The position numbers and the translations under genes were made by a program. Positions 35,701-47,635 of a stretch of 64,000 nt of DNA are shown here, in pieces; within the stretch, counting starts at the first letter, position 1; every line of letters begins with the position of its first letter. Source of the DNA: Prinia subflava (lineage: Eukaryota; Chordata; Aves; Passeriformes; Cisticolidae). The DNA is taken from positions 22,700,922-22,764,921 of the forward strand of contig NC_086248.1 of assembly GCF_021018805.1 (NCBI RefSeq), read 5' to 3'. The notes below the pieces were generated by a model. The model was given only the letters and a program-made list of their open reading frames with translations. It searched no databases and was not told the DNA's origin.

Positions 35701-36845
35701 GGGGACGTCTCACTGAGAAGGAAGAAAACGCACACCTGGGAGGTCAATACAGCACCATCGGACTTTGAGAATCAATTTCTAAATTTTGTTTAGGCCGTAA
35801 GTCCTATGCAACCTGTTTTGTCTGTTATAATCTCCATTCTCCCAGTGCAAACGGGGGCAGTGCCCTCCTCTTGGTGCACAGGGAAGGTGAGTTAGTGTGC
35901 CTGTGTTCCCAGATGTGCACAGACAGACACAGGCCATCTGAACACTGAGCTGGCCAGGCATCAAGCAGCAGCTCTGCAGAAGCCACGTAGCTCCATCAGC
36001 TTGGTGTTTCCCAGGGCTAAGAAACTCTGAAAAGACTCAAATTGCACTAGAGCATGGCAATACTATCATATGACAACATAAATTAAAGCTGGCACACTGA
36101 CTGGCAGAAGGGTGAGCAGAGGAGCCCTGTTATCCTATGCCCACCACAGCTTGTACAGAACAACCTGAAAGTACTGCTGCAGTGGGAAATATAAATATCT
36201 ACCACCTTCCCTTAATGGCACCATGGGGAATAGTATATCCCTTTGCACAGGTCTCCTTGAGACCCTGTTTCTGTGAGGCTTTTCAAGGCATCAGTATCAC
36301 TGGTCTGGTTTTTTTATGCCTGGCTTGTATCTCTGCTTATCTCTATCTCCCTTACATCCTGAGATGCCTGGGAAAATTTCCTGTCTTCTGTCATACTGGA
36401 TTGCTGTTTGCACTTTTACAAGACAATTGAAGGATGACTCTGGAAATTAATCTTTCCAGTGTTCCATTGGGTAGTTAATTCACAAGGATATAACTTTGGA
36501 ATAGATATTGTTTATTTGCTGATCAAGCTTCACAACAAAACTTGTTGGAAGTTTTTTGCTCCCACTAGGTTGCCTAAATGCTACCCCAGGATTTGATCCC
36601 CTGACAGTTAGGTATTTTATTTTCCAAGATAAATTTATCCCTGATGGGTTTTTCCCATTTTGAGAACAGACTCCTGACAGATTTTGGATTACTTTAGTCA
36701 TCAAGGTCACCAGCTGTTCATACATCATATTGCTGTTTCTCTCTCTACCATCGGTTTTCTGTGGTGTAATCTCCAGATTCCAAAGTCTTTCATTTTTTTC
36801 TACTAATGTCATGTATGACGGTATTTAACAAAATTGTTTACAAGA
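29740..36845. other. Intergenic DNA, no recognised gene or young repeat
   Basis: About 7 kb of AT-rich sequence. Mildly GC-richer patches (32040-32330, 34130-34250, 35830-36000) have no protein match that I recognise. The stretch at 36480-36812 is open on the minus strand for 110 codons next to a LINE fossil and may be part of an old element, but the translation is not recognisable. Confidence 0.55.
32864..32877. promoter_or_regulatory. Perfect RFX X-box-like palindrome
   Basis: GTTGCCATAGTAAC fits the RFX X-box consensus GTNRCC-N2-RGYAAC at every constrained position. It stands alone about 15 kb upstream of CSMD1. RFX sites occur in enhancers and in promoters of ciliary genes. No gene promoter is seen here, so a distal enhancer is the more likely role if it is used. 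Confidence 0.5.
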
Positions 36846-36849
36846 CTGA

Positions 36850-37410
36850 TCCCTAGGTCCCCGAGATCTCCCTCAGGAGCAGTGATGACAGCTTATATCC
36901 CAATATTGTACATGCACAGCCACAGAGTGTCATTTTGCATTTACCTACCACTCAGTATACTTAATTTCATCTGCTATTTTTTGCCAGTCACTCACTTTCA
37001 CCAGAGTCTTTGTCATTTTTTCACAGATTTCACACACTATCTCTTTACAATTATGGAAAACTTGGCATCATCAGCAAACTTTGTTTGCAGTTGTCATCTT
37101 GGTTTTCACTCTTTTTTTCAGCTGGATAGATGAGAGATTGAAGCACAGGTCTCTGTAGGTATCCAGTGGTGTCCTGCCTCCACAAGGACGCAGCGTTCTT
37201 TGTTTCTTATCTTTTAATCAATTATTTACCTCTTTAAAGACCTATACTTTCTTCTGGTGGTTGCTTGGCTTCTGTGAGAGCCTTTGAAACAGACTTTTGC
37301 TACTGCATTCTTGAAATCCAAGTATAATATAACCAAATCTCCCTCATCAGCTTCCCTATTAACCTCTCCAAAAAGCTTCAGCTGTGAGGCAAGAACTAAT
37401 ACTTTCACTT
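36850..37410 (-). pseudogene. Decayed CR1-type LINE reverse transcriptase (ORF2 fossil)
   Basis: On the minus strand, in order, are a reverse-transcriptase motif LYLDFKNA (about 37310-37328, compare the YLDFQKAF motif of CR1/L3 elements), then a ruined GVPQGS-like segment (about 37160-37180), then KFADDAKF (37063-37083), which retains the catalytic FADD. A frame-shifted SDWQKIADEIKY follows (about 36960-37000), compare LxxWxxKWxMKFN. The frames are broken by several stops and indels. The stretch looks much older than the other CR1 pieces. CR1 and L3 cannot be separated by eye. Confidence 0.75.
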
Positions 37411-37479
37411 CAGCCCAGTACTTCTCCTTTCATCCAAACCTCATGTTACCTCTCCTTTATGTTGTTCCTTAGAAATTAT

Positions 37480-38785
37480 TGCAGGGATTTTTTTTTAAAC
37501 CCCACTGTTCATCTAAAAGTCAACCTCAACTTAAAAATGTAAATAGAATCTTAAGAAATGCCAAAGGTAAAACAAGAATTTTATTTTATTTTTGATAATA
37601 TTTTGGGGTCTTTTAAAATAATCTTTTTGGAGTAAAAATATCAATATTGCTTCACCAGTTCTGAAAAAAAAAGAGCTCCTGTGGTTTACAATGAAACCCA
37701 ACTTCCACGTTATATCCAATTTTTCAGCAGGAACAAATACAGAAGAAAACAGTCATGACAGGTATTCTTGTTCTTTGCAAAAAGAGTATTTGAATGTACA
37801 TAGCTTCAAATGAATAAAGTAAACTCTTTCTTTGAATAACATTCCTATTTCACTGTCACTCTGCTGACAACAGTTGTATCCTCTCCTTCTATATTTACAT
37901 TCTTTTGCCTTGGGACTTATGTATAGAGTCATACTGTCTCTCTGTGTCTTAATGTTCTTCTAATGGAAACTATTAACTCTTAAATGCAAGACACCATTAG
38001 TACATAAGTCTGTGGTCAAACCTGCTGCAGCGTTTGTGACTATTTCATTATTCTGTTGTGTCTTGTCACCTCATTTTTCAGAGGTGTCTAATACATCTTG
38101 TTCCTTCTAAGCTGCTTTGTATTTTAGTTTGTCCTGGTTAGTTTCTAAATATCCTGAGTTAGCATATTGTCATTTATAGCTTTTATTCTTTGCAATAACA
38201 TCCAGCAACAGTGAGCAGAACCTGGTATATTTCAAGGGATGCTTCAACAAAGGGAAGGAAACTTATTTATTCACTGGTTTTATTCAGTGATTTGCATGAT
38301 GATGTCCATTGCACATTTACAAGACTGCAAAATGAGGATAAGGAGGCATAGACTTGCTGTGGCTATACCTCTTAGCTGGTTCACTCTCTGTTTAGCTCCA
38401 GGGCTAAATCATATCCACATCACATGCGCATTGATTTGTTCCTGTGCCCTAATCTAGAGCCAAACTAATTTCTTGATAAGGAAAATTATTCGTGGGAGAC
38501 AAAATGGTTTGCTTCAGGCTTTGAATTTTAGGGAAAGAACAAACATTCAGCTGGTGTGAACTGTTTGGCTAGGAGTGATCCCTTGATGAAGGTCACAAAG
38601 GTTATATTACCAAGAAAAAAAAGGGGAATAATCCTCTTCATACTTGCTGTATTCTGGTGTATAAAACTATACATGGCACCAAGTCCGGAATATAAAATTC
38701 AACATTTAATTATCTGTCATTTTTACAATCATTTGTAGTCTATGTGTCACTGGAAGAAAAATAAATGAGATCCCAAATTTAGATA
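37480..38785. other. Intergenic DNA, nothing recognised
   Basis: AT-rich sequence without a supported gene. Small open frames (about 60-72 codons) only. Confidence 0.5.
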
Positions 38786-38789
38786 TTTT

Positions 38790-39165
38790 AAAGAATCATT
38801 GAATGTATCATGAATCACACCTTCTGCTAGACCAGGCTGCTCAGGGCCCTATGCTGTCTGGCCTTGAACACTTCCAGGGATGGGAAATCCACATTCCTGG
38901 GCAACCTGTTCCATTGCCTCACCAACCTGGCAGTAACTAATTTCTTCCTAATATCTAATTTAAATCTACCCTCTTTCAGTTTAAAGCCACTTCCCCATAT
39001 GCTCTTGTAAAAAGTCCCACTCTTGGCTTCTTCTAGCCCCCTTGAGGTGCCTCAAGGTCCTCATGGAGACTTTTCTCCAGGCTGCACAAGCCCAGCCCTC
39101 TCAGCCTGCCTTCATAGGAGAAGTGTTTCAGCCCTTGGATCTTCTTTCTCTTCTCCACTGGTCAG
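38790..39165 (-). mobile_element. CR1 LINE 3' fragment, minus strand
   Basis: The reverse complement of a CR1 3' region: 'agaccaggctgctcagggccc', 'tggccttgaacacttccaggga', 'gggcaacctgttccattgcctcacc', 'ttctccaggctgcacaagccc' and 'gccttcataggagaagtg' are recognisable. The terminal tail is degraded ('agaatcattgaatg'). Confidence 0.93.
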
Positions 39166-39169
39166 TAAG

Positions 39170-42100
39170 ATCACAAGCCTCCTCTTGTTTACTCCCCGTG
39201 CCGCTGTGCACTTGCATACAGACATTAACACTGGATCCCCAGTGAAGCTGAGTTACTGGGTGGTGTGGCTAGAATTCCTTTGTCCTGCCCTTAAAGTGCT
39301 CTCCTGCAGACCTGTGATCCCTCTCCTGGCTCTGGGCATCTATTGCTGGCACTGACAGCAACCTGGTAGGAGTGGGATGGACTGAGGTTCCCCCAGTAGC
39401 TTTATTTTAAAGTGCTATCACATCAAGCTAAATGCCTTTTCAGCTGGAGAGCAGTACACAGAGAGGTAGTAACTACATACTCTTAGAAAAAAAGGCATGG
39501 ACTACAGGAAGAAAAGGAAACAAAGTATTTTGTTTACTCAAAATACTGATATTTCACTTCTTTTTAATCTCATAAAAAATATCATATTTTCTAACTTGCA
39601 TACTTTTTCTCCTCAGTGACCAAAAAACCTGAAAGAATCGTCTGTATAGTGCTAAGCCAAAAAACTACATTAGCTTTTCATTTAGAATATTTTATATATA
39701 GAAGGTAAAGGATTATTCCAAAATCTTTCAACACATAGACATGTTGTTTGAGGCTTATCAGCTTTACTACAGCAGATAGCTTCTCTTCTTCCTATACAAT
39801 TTGTAAAGATTTTGCAAGATTCTGTACATGGGGAAACAAGGTAAATAATATAATCTGCAGATGTAAGTAAAGAATATGGATTTTTTTTTAATTTACCTTT
39901 TGTGGGCTTAAATGAAAATTAATGTTATTTTTGCTATAGTCAGCAGACAACAGATATTCAGATAAAAAGTCTTAGAGGTCCATTTGTCTCTAGTTGGTTT
40001 TATGACTTGGCTCAGTGCAAATCCCATTTTAATAAAATATTTTGTCATTTTAATAACTGTGGAAAACCAGACAAGAGTGGATTTCTGTCTAATGATCATG
40101 TTGCCCATAGGAAAACTGTGGGCTTTGGAGTGTTGTTAAAGGGAATCTATTAAAACTCTGTTTCCATGATGACAGGCATGCAGTACCTTAAACCCACACA
40201 GACCCCCAGTGCTTCAGTGAAGTCTGATGTAGATACAAGATTTCACTCATATAACTTCTTTTTTTTTCCCACATCTGGGATCCCAGTGCTTCAAAGTCTG
40301 TTTATTTTGGTTTTGGCATTTGGGATCTCAAAAACAGCCCTGTAATGCTGAGCATTAACAACACAGAATCTACACAGGAATCTACTGAGTGGCATTTTCA
40401 GATGAGTGGTTGTGAAGACCCTCTTTTGCCACTAAATGATAAGGAATCCACTACCTACTAGTTTACAGGATAGCCTTATTCTGTGAAACACCATTGCTGA
40501 TAAGGAACATAGCCTGAGTAAATAGTCAGGTATTTTATGTTTCCCTTTTTCTTCCCAGTACTATTTTGCCTTATTGTTTGAGTTGTCAAAAGTCCTATCG
40601 ATAGTCCTTTACCTAGCCACAGGTGGTAAAATAAATCTCTCCTGACTCTGGCACTTAAAAAATTACCTGTCATGGTTCATCCAGCCACCATAGATCTGCC
40701 TTGTAAAGAGTGGAAAGAATGACCATGCATTGAATATGAGTGTTGAAGTTAAGTGAGACAAATTTCTATTGGTAGTGCATACTCCTCTTAGGTACCTAAC
40801 CTCAAATCTGATTTTCAATTGTTTGGTTAGGTAAGAAGACTGTCTCCAATAGATAAGGTTTCCAGAGATAAGCTGTGTATTTAATTAGTATGCACACTAT
40901 ATTTTTGTTTTTAATTAAAACCAGGCTTTATTATTGAGTTGAGCTTAATTATATTATTATTAAATGTGAATATAAATAATTTCCATGTGTACAGATTTAT
41001 ATTTTCATCAATTCATAATGAGAAGTTTCCTGTTATCACTGTTGTTGACTTTATTAAGTTAACATTGATGGATCTAATGATGACTCCCTAAACAGATAGG
41101 AAACAGTTACAAGGCTGGTAGCGAACTTCACTGTAAGGATTAGAAACATAAACCTGCAAAAAGTCTCACACTGTATAGACTTCAGAGAGAGTAATTTTCT
41201 TTTTCTTTTAACATAATAGACTTTAATTTGAAGCCCATGCAAGATAGCTCCTATGCAGTCTTTTATTGTTAAAGACATTTCATGTTCAGCTAACACTAGT
41301 TTTTATCTAAAATGCCATGATGTTTTAGGAACAAATGATAATTAAATATGTTTCTTTGGATTAGGGACTAAATTAGACAAAATATCAGAGATTACATTAA
41401 TGAATATTGATAAGATGACAGATCTGTGCAATTGATGGGGATAAAGCAAATTTTCATAGTTTTGTCTAGATCTGTGCTCAAAGTTCAGCAAATAACAGAA
41501 TCATCATTTCTACTGAACTAAATGAAACTTCTTAAATTCAAAAAGACTATATATTTTTACAGGCATTGCTCTCCTTGCAAATACATGCATCCTAGTACAA
41601 AAGGAAAAAGAAAAATTCCCCAACTCTTGTTTTCTTTGATTGCACAGACAGTATGCTGATGTGGGTACACAGTGTGACCTCAGTTAATGGAGACATATCT
41701 TTTCCTATTACCAAACACTGGACTAGTGCAAATGTATAATGCTGCAAATCAGCTTTAGAAGGGCATCTTATATTTTATTTTGTGTGCAGACATTTCTATC
41801 AGCTCAGTCTTACCTAGGGCTTTCAGACAGTTAATAATCTAGGGGTACCATTACAAATCCAGTCATCTTTTTGGATCATTGAAAATCTCATATTATTATT
41901 GAATTGTAGCAGGTTTGTTGTATACAGGCTTTGTAGAAACAAAAGTAATGGTGATTTTTCAAGAAAATACAATATACTGAACACAGTTCAGAGGAGGCAA
42001 CTTTTTGTTGAGATTGCAATAATATTCTTAATTTATAGGGGAAAATCTCCCAGTTTATAGAAATATCTTTCAAACCATTGCAGAATGTAAAGGTGCCTAT

Positions 42101-45100
42101 TGTTCTGCCTCTAGGACAGTTGATGATTCCTCTGTTATCCTCAGATAGCTGAATCTGTCAGTATTAAAGCTCTTCTGAATCCGCCAGTGTAAGGAAAAGA
42201 AACCAGGTAATATTTGCTTCCTATAAACCATGACTAGATTGCACTTCATATTGAACAGAAAGAATTCTTGTAATTTAGAAGTGAGACTGCTAAATAACAC
42301 CTCAACCAAAGAAGTGTTCAGTAACTGAAAAAAAAGGTATTTTTTTGCCTAGAAAAATGTGTGGTTTGCATTGCTTCATTATCACACTTCCTTGTTTGCT
42401 TGTTCTCTTGCTTTCTTTGCTTTGTCTTCATATTAGCTATTTTTTGCTGGGTTTTGATACACTTACTTCTTTTAGTACCTCCGCACAGGATAGGTGCAGT
42501 ACACCTGTGAGGCTTCACCTGTGCATCTGAGCCTATTTTGCTATGTAACTGTAGTGAGTCCCAGGAAATCAATGAGAAAGTGATTATATTGAGATTAAAT
42601 TCCGGTCTGCTCAATTCAATTCAGGAGTGGTGCTCAAGTGAAGGTTCATTGCATCAAATTTTAGATGTTTGAAAGCTTTTTGTCTAATCTTCTTTTGCAG
42701 AGGATCGAGAGGGAGGTAAACATAGGGAACAGTTCACATCATCCTGAGCCACAGGATATGAATCCCCTTCTGGAGGTACCTCTCTCTAACCTCTGACTTT
42801 AAAGTAAGATGAGGTGATTTAGTTTTCACTTAAATAAAGTCATATGATAAGTTTGTTAATGGCTGGAAAGCTAAGAGTGTATGTGAACATTGAGGGAACA
42901 CTGGCATGTTGATAATACTTAAAATATGAACTGGCATAGACCCTTATTAAACTTACCTAGATTCACTAAACTTCCTTTTGAGTTTGGCTGTAAGTCAGCT
43001 ATGATAGCAGATTGTGAATGAAATGAACAGCTGTGCCTTTGTAACGTAAATCTCTGAGACAGGGGAAATCATTCAATCAAGTTAGTGAGAAAATTAGCAC
43101 CTTTACGTTTCATTTTCACTCTTGTGTCTCAAAGGAGTTTCATTAGCACTGACAGAACTGATGATGATAGTAGATTTTCAGACTAGAGACTTGCCACAGT
43201 TGATCTGTGATATCATGGATGTGCTTCAGCTGTTGACAACTGAATCTGGTCTAATACTAAATCCATTATTTCTGATTTTATTTAGATTGTAAAAGTGTGA
43301 TTGACTTAGATGGTATATTGCTTCCTACCTTGTTAGCGTGACCAATAGGAAAAGAATGGAGAAATCCTTTACTGCCTCTAGCAACTAATCAACAAACTTC
43401 CAAATCTGCTGTCTTGTTATGTGACTTAGAAGACAGAGGATACAAGTCACAGTTTCCTTCTTCCAATACACTGTGCCAGGCAGTTTCAGCCAGAAGCAGA
43501 GGTGGGAGCTCTCCTGTGAGGCAGAGCACCCTTTGCAGAGGCACAGTCAGAATCTGGTGCAAACAGGCAACAATGTTAACAGTAGCATTGTTGCTGATAT
43601 TATTCCGACCAGGGCTTATAGAGTCAGTAAAGCTGTGACTCTTAGGTGTTTCAATTATCTGAGAATATTCCATTTGCAAATCAGGTACCTATAGGCTGTA
43701 AGCTACATATGTACATATTAGGGCATAATTTTACATTAGAAAACATTAAATTGAGTTTTTTCATATGTCTTTTAAAGTGTAAAATGAAATTAATTTAACC
43801 TGTATACAAACAAGCTTATGTAATAAGCTTGTCTTCTTCAGGCAAAGAATGTACTTTTAAAATGCTCTTTCTAATGTTTGTTTTCCCACCCAAGGATGGG
43901 AATCCCATTAGATGATTAAGACTCTGTGCTTGTAAACCTGCCTAGTGTGGATAGACACATCTAAGTAATGGTAGCCTAAAATACCCTAACCCAGGAAAAA
44001 CCTGGTTATCTAAGAAATGGGTTCATAGATGGACAGAGAGAAAGATAAAAAAATACCACTCAGCTTCATGAACATTCACAAGAGTTCTACAGTTCAGGAT
44101 TGAATGCCCTAAAGCAAAACTAGGTATGTGTTTGCAATTTAGTAATTTTTTCTTACTAGCAAAAACATTCAGAAAATTGCCGTGTATTATGTGATATTTC
44201 CAGCAAGCTGCTCGTCTCTTTTGGCTGCAGCAATGGTCCATATGTTTGACATCCTTTATGTAATCCAGGAGTACATTGTAAATTGTCGTTCCATGCCAGG
44301 ACGATTTGCAATCTCTGTGGACAATGACAACTACTGCCTCCGAAAATTCTTTGACAAACTATGGCAAAATTTTAATCTGTCCTTATAATCTGAAACAATG
44401 TATTGTGATCACAGAGTGTGACATACTTGTGCTTTAAAACTGAAGCATCCTGGCTGTGGGTGAACAAAACTGCTTCATAGGAAGTTGCAGTAAGCATAGA
44501 GAAAAAAACCTCTTTAGAATCTGAAAAATATTCCCCGTGACAAGTGGAACTGCTATTAATATAAAAATTCAGTTCTCATTTATTATTTTGTAATATCCTT
44601 TAGGAGAATTTTTGTTAATAATCACTAGCATTTCTCAAAACACCAAAATGGAATTGTTTGTTTTTCCTGGTCCTTAGTTTTCTCCTACACTTTAAAACAC
44701 TTAATCCTGACAAGGACTTGACACTATTACATGTGTAAGAAAAAAATCAAACCTCTCACACTACTGGAGTCTGTCTGGTTGTTGATATATATCAAAGCCC
44801 ACAGCACCAAGGATTTTCTGAAGCCTGTGAAAAAATGTGGAGTTTTTTTCTTTTTTTTTCTTTCTTGTACATCTCAAATCCTTTGAAATATTGAATACAA
44901 CTCTAAGTCTGTGAGAAATGAGCACACTTGAAGCAAATTGAACTTCAGATAGAGAGTGGAGGTCTAGGAGGTTGAGGGCAGCCAGATTTAGGCTTATGTA
45001 TTTGTTTCTCTTACCACCCAAATGATTTGTTTTTTGTTAAAGCTTAAAACATTCATAGTTGCTTGATAGCTACAGCAGAGATAATGACTTTAAGAATGTC

Positions 45101-46055
45101 AATTTGAACCAACTGAAGATTTGTCCCTCTATTCCCAAACTTGTTTTCTAGCTGTCATATTGGTCTGCACAACACAGTTCACTAACTGTGTTCTCAATAC
45201 TCCTCTTGTTTAAAATATAAAGTTCTACCCCATTTCATGAATAAAAGTTGCCATTAAAATAAAAAATAATGTTAGGCATACAATCTTAGCATGACTGTAA
45301 GGATGTACCAATTCAGTGCTAATTATTGGAATGCAGATGCTCGTTCTATCTATCTCTGCCATTGCATGCCTGAAAGTGCCATACGATTTCCAAGCAGGTT
45401 CATTAATTTATTATCCTGATAAGTTAACATGAAAAGCAAAGAAAACAAACTACTTAAGGTTTATTTATTGAATTAAGTCCAGAAAATGCATCTCTGTTCT
45501 TTCATTGAGTGGCTGTGGGCTGAAATGTGACATACCTTTGGGAAAAACAAATCAAGGATTATTTAAGTGGTTGTTTACTTCAGAAATGCAAAACATGCTG
45601 TTTGGGAAGCTGAATCATTAAAACAATTGCAGTGGGACACAATGCTTCTCACATTGAGATCAAAAGCTTTGCACAGATTGTGTAATCTGTTTATATTCCA
45701 ACAAGTTATCAGATCATCAAGGTACAGAACTTGAATTCCGTGTAAATTGCTGGTCAAATTGACCCACAGCTAGACACTTCATAATCTTTTCCAAAGAGAT
45801 ACGATCTTTCATGAACTGTAATATTATACATTTCTAGTTATAGTCCTGTCTTTCTTGGAACAGGGTGTATATGGGGTGTGGTGGTGGTTGCTCACAAGAT
45901 TTAGTTTTATTCTGAAGGGATTAATTTTGTATTCTGCCTGGAAGATGGGTGAGCATTCCACATCTTTCCTATGTGGAAGAGTGATTCAAAGCTCTTTCTG
46001 TCAACACAATTCCCTGCCTAGCTGATAGCTCCACCACCCCTGAGGAGAGGGTCTT
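39170..46055. other. Intergenic DNA, no recognised gene
   Basis: About 7 kb of AT-rich DNA. A short perfect palindrome (43810-43832, 9-bp arms) is present. A mildly GC-richer block at 43380-43680 has overlapping frames on both strands, but no recognisable protein and no splice context. Confidence 0.55.
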
Positions 46056-46059
46056 TTCT

Positions 46060-46620
46060 CACAGTGATAAATTATTATCCTCAAAGTAATCTGGATCTAG
46101 GGCTTTGAAGATTAGGAATAGAACAACAAATACGATTCACCATTCATTTTAGAGCCAACACAATGTTCATAGCACTGAAATGATGTACCAAAATTGACTT
46201 ATTTTGCTTAGCAAGCAGAGTGACAGGTTTTGATCAGCTGCCCATTGAAGGCTATCATTGGCATGGCCAGCACAGAACAGGATAGCTGTGGAGCCTGGAA
46301 GCCATGAATATGTACAGTGCTATTGCCAAGTCAGCATCTGAGAGTATGTTCATAGGAACAGCCTGCTGGCTCATCATGGATAGGAGAATTTATTTCTGAC
46401 AGATTTCATATTTGGGAGGATGTCAGCTAACCCTGAGGCTGTGAAGTCTCTTGACAGTCAGAAAACAGACCCCTTGTTTGAGAATGCTGTCATGGCTTTG
46501 GCTAGTTCTTCAAAATGTTACCCTTTTCCTTCTGACCTCATTTCTGTCTCATTCAGATTTAGTTTCAGCCAGCTGAATTCAAATTCAGAAGCTGATCTCC
46601 TGTAGGCACAGAAGCAGATG
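46060..46620 (-). mobile_element. Possible ancient L2-type LINE fossil, minus strand
   Basis: Words such as 'ggatctagggctttgaagatta', 'gccatgaatatgtacagtgctattgccaagtcagcatctgag' (split here as in the sequence) and 'aaccctgaggctgtgaag' resemble an interspersed repeat that I know from reptile genomes. The reverse complement of that repeat encodes the L2-type motif LDYCNxLxxGL. The motif itself is not intact here. A 61-codon plus-strand frame (46420-46605) belongs to this stretch and is not called a gene. Assignment is by resemblance only. Confidence 0.35.
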
Positions 46621-47570
46621 GGAAGCAGTGCTGTTAGGGTATGATGTGAGAGATGGTTTGAACTGAGAGTCAGTAACACACTGTTCAATGCAGTGTTTCA
46701 AAAATATCTCCTGGTAGTTTTACATGTATGGCTACCAGATTAAAACAGAAGAATGGAGAAGTTCACCAGCAAGGGGCCCAGATACGAGGTACTGTTACCA
46801 GGCACCAATGTTCTGAATCATTCACAGTAGATTGGTTTGATCTGGCTTCGTGCAGTTTGCTCATTGCTGTGTGGTGCTGCATGTGATGGCTGGTACAGCA
46901 AATGTGACTGCAAGATCAGCAGCACAAGCATGGGAATATTTTCACAGCCTCAGACCAATGTTGGAAATATAAAGAATTCCAAGCAGAAAAATTTCCTCAT
47001 GCTCTCTCTCTCTTAAATATGGTTTGAACCTCATTAGCAAATCATATGATGGCATTTTTATGTGGAATTAGTTAATTGCCCTTTGTCACAGTTTCTTCTG
47101 GGAGGTGGATTGCAACAAAGGGAAAATATAACAATCACATACAAAAAAGCTGTTCTGCCATCTGCTTGTTTATTTTTACAATTCTGTATATTACCACTTT
47201 CTGTATGAGGAAAAAAACTATTAAAACTTGTTGAAGTTTTCATTTATTTCTCTATGTGCATTTCAAATTAATATTGAATGATATGAGATGTAACATTGAC
47301 AATAATACAATAAACTGATAAAATGAAGAGGAAAGGATGCCTTAAAATACCAAATTTATTTATAGATAGTCAATTTTCAGTCCTTGCAGACCTACAAGTC
47401 AAGAATAAATTGAATGGGATAGAATTTTGTAAATATGTGAAGTAAAGAAATTGCTTCCTGTGAGTGTTAGTTTCCTCATTTCTGCATCTAGAACACTGAG
47501 GAATTATTTATTTGAAAAAACAAGGAACAAGCAATGTTACACCTGTGTAGTGTACAGTCTTCCACAGGAG

Positions 47571-47635
47571 AAGAAAAAAAAAAAGAAAAAAAAAAGAAAA
47601 AGAAGAAGAAAAAAAAAAAAGAAAAAGAGAAAGGA
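47571..47635. repeat. (A)n/(AAAG)n purine tract
   Basis: About 65 bases of A with scattered G, low-complexity DNA. It gives a conceptual poly-Lys frame on one strand and poly-Phe on the other. Confidence 0.9.

Noticed and set aside
43810..43832. 9-bp perfect palindrome (acaagctta / taagcttgt)
   Set aside because: Short arms in AT-rich DNA are expected by chance in a window of this size.
44182..44388. 68-codon open frame that reads like a plausible peptide
   Set aside because: There is no similarity that I recognise, no splice sites in suitable places and no CpG or promoter context.
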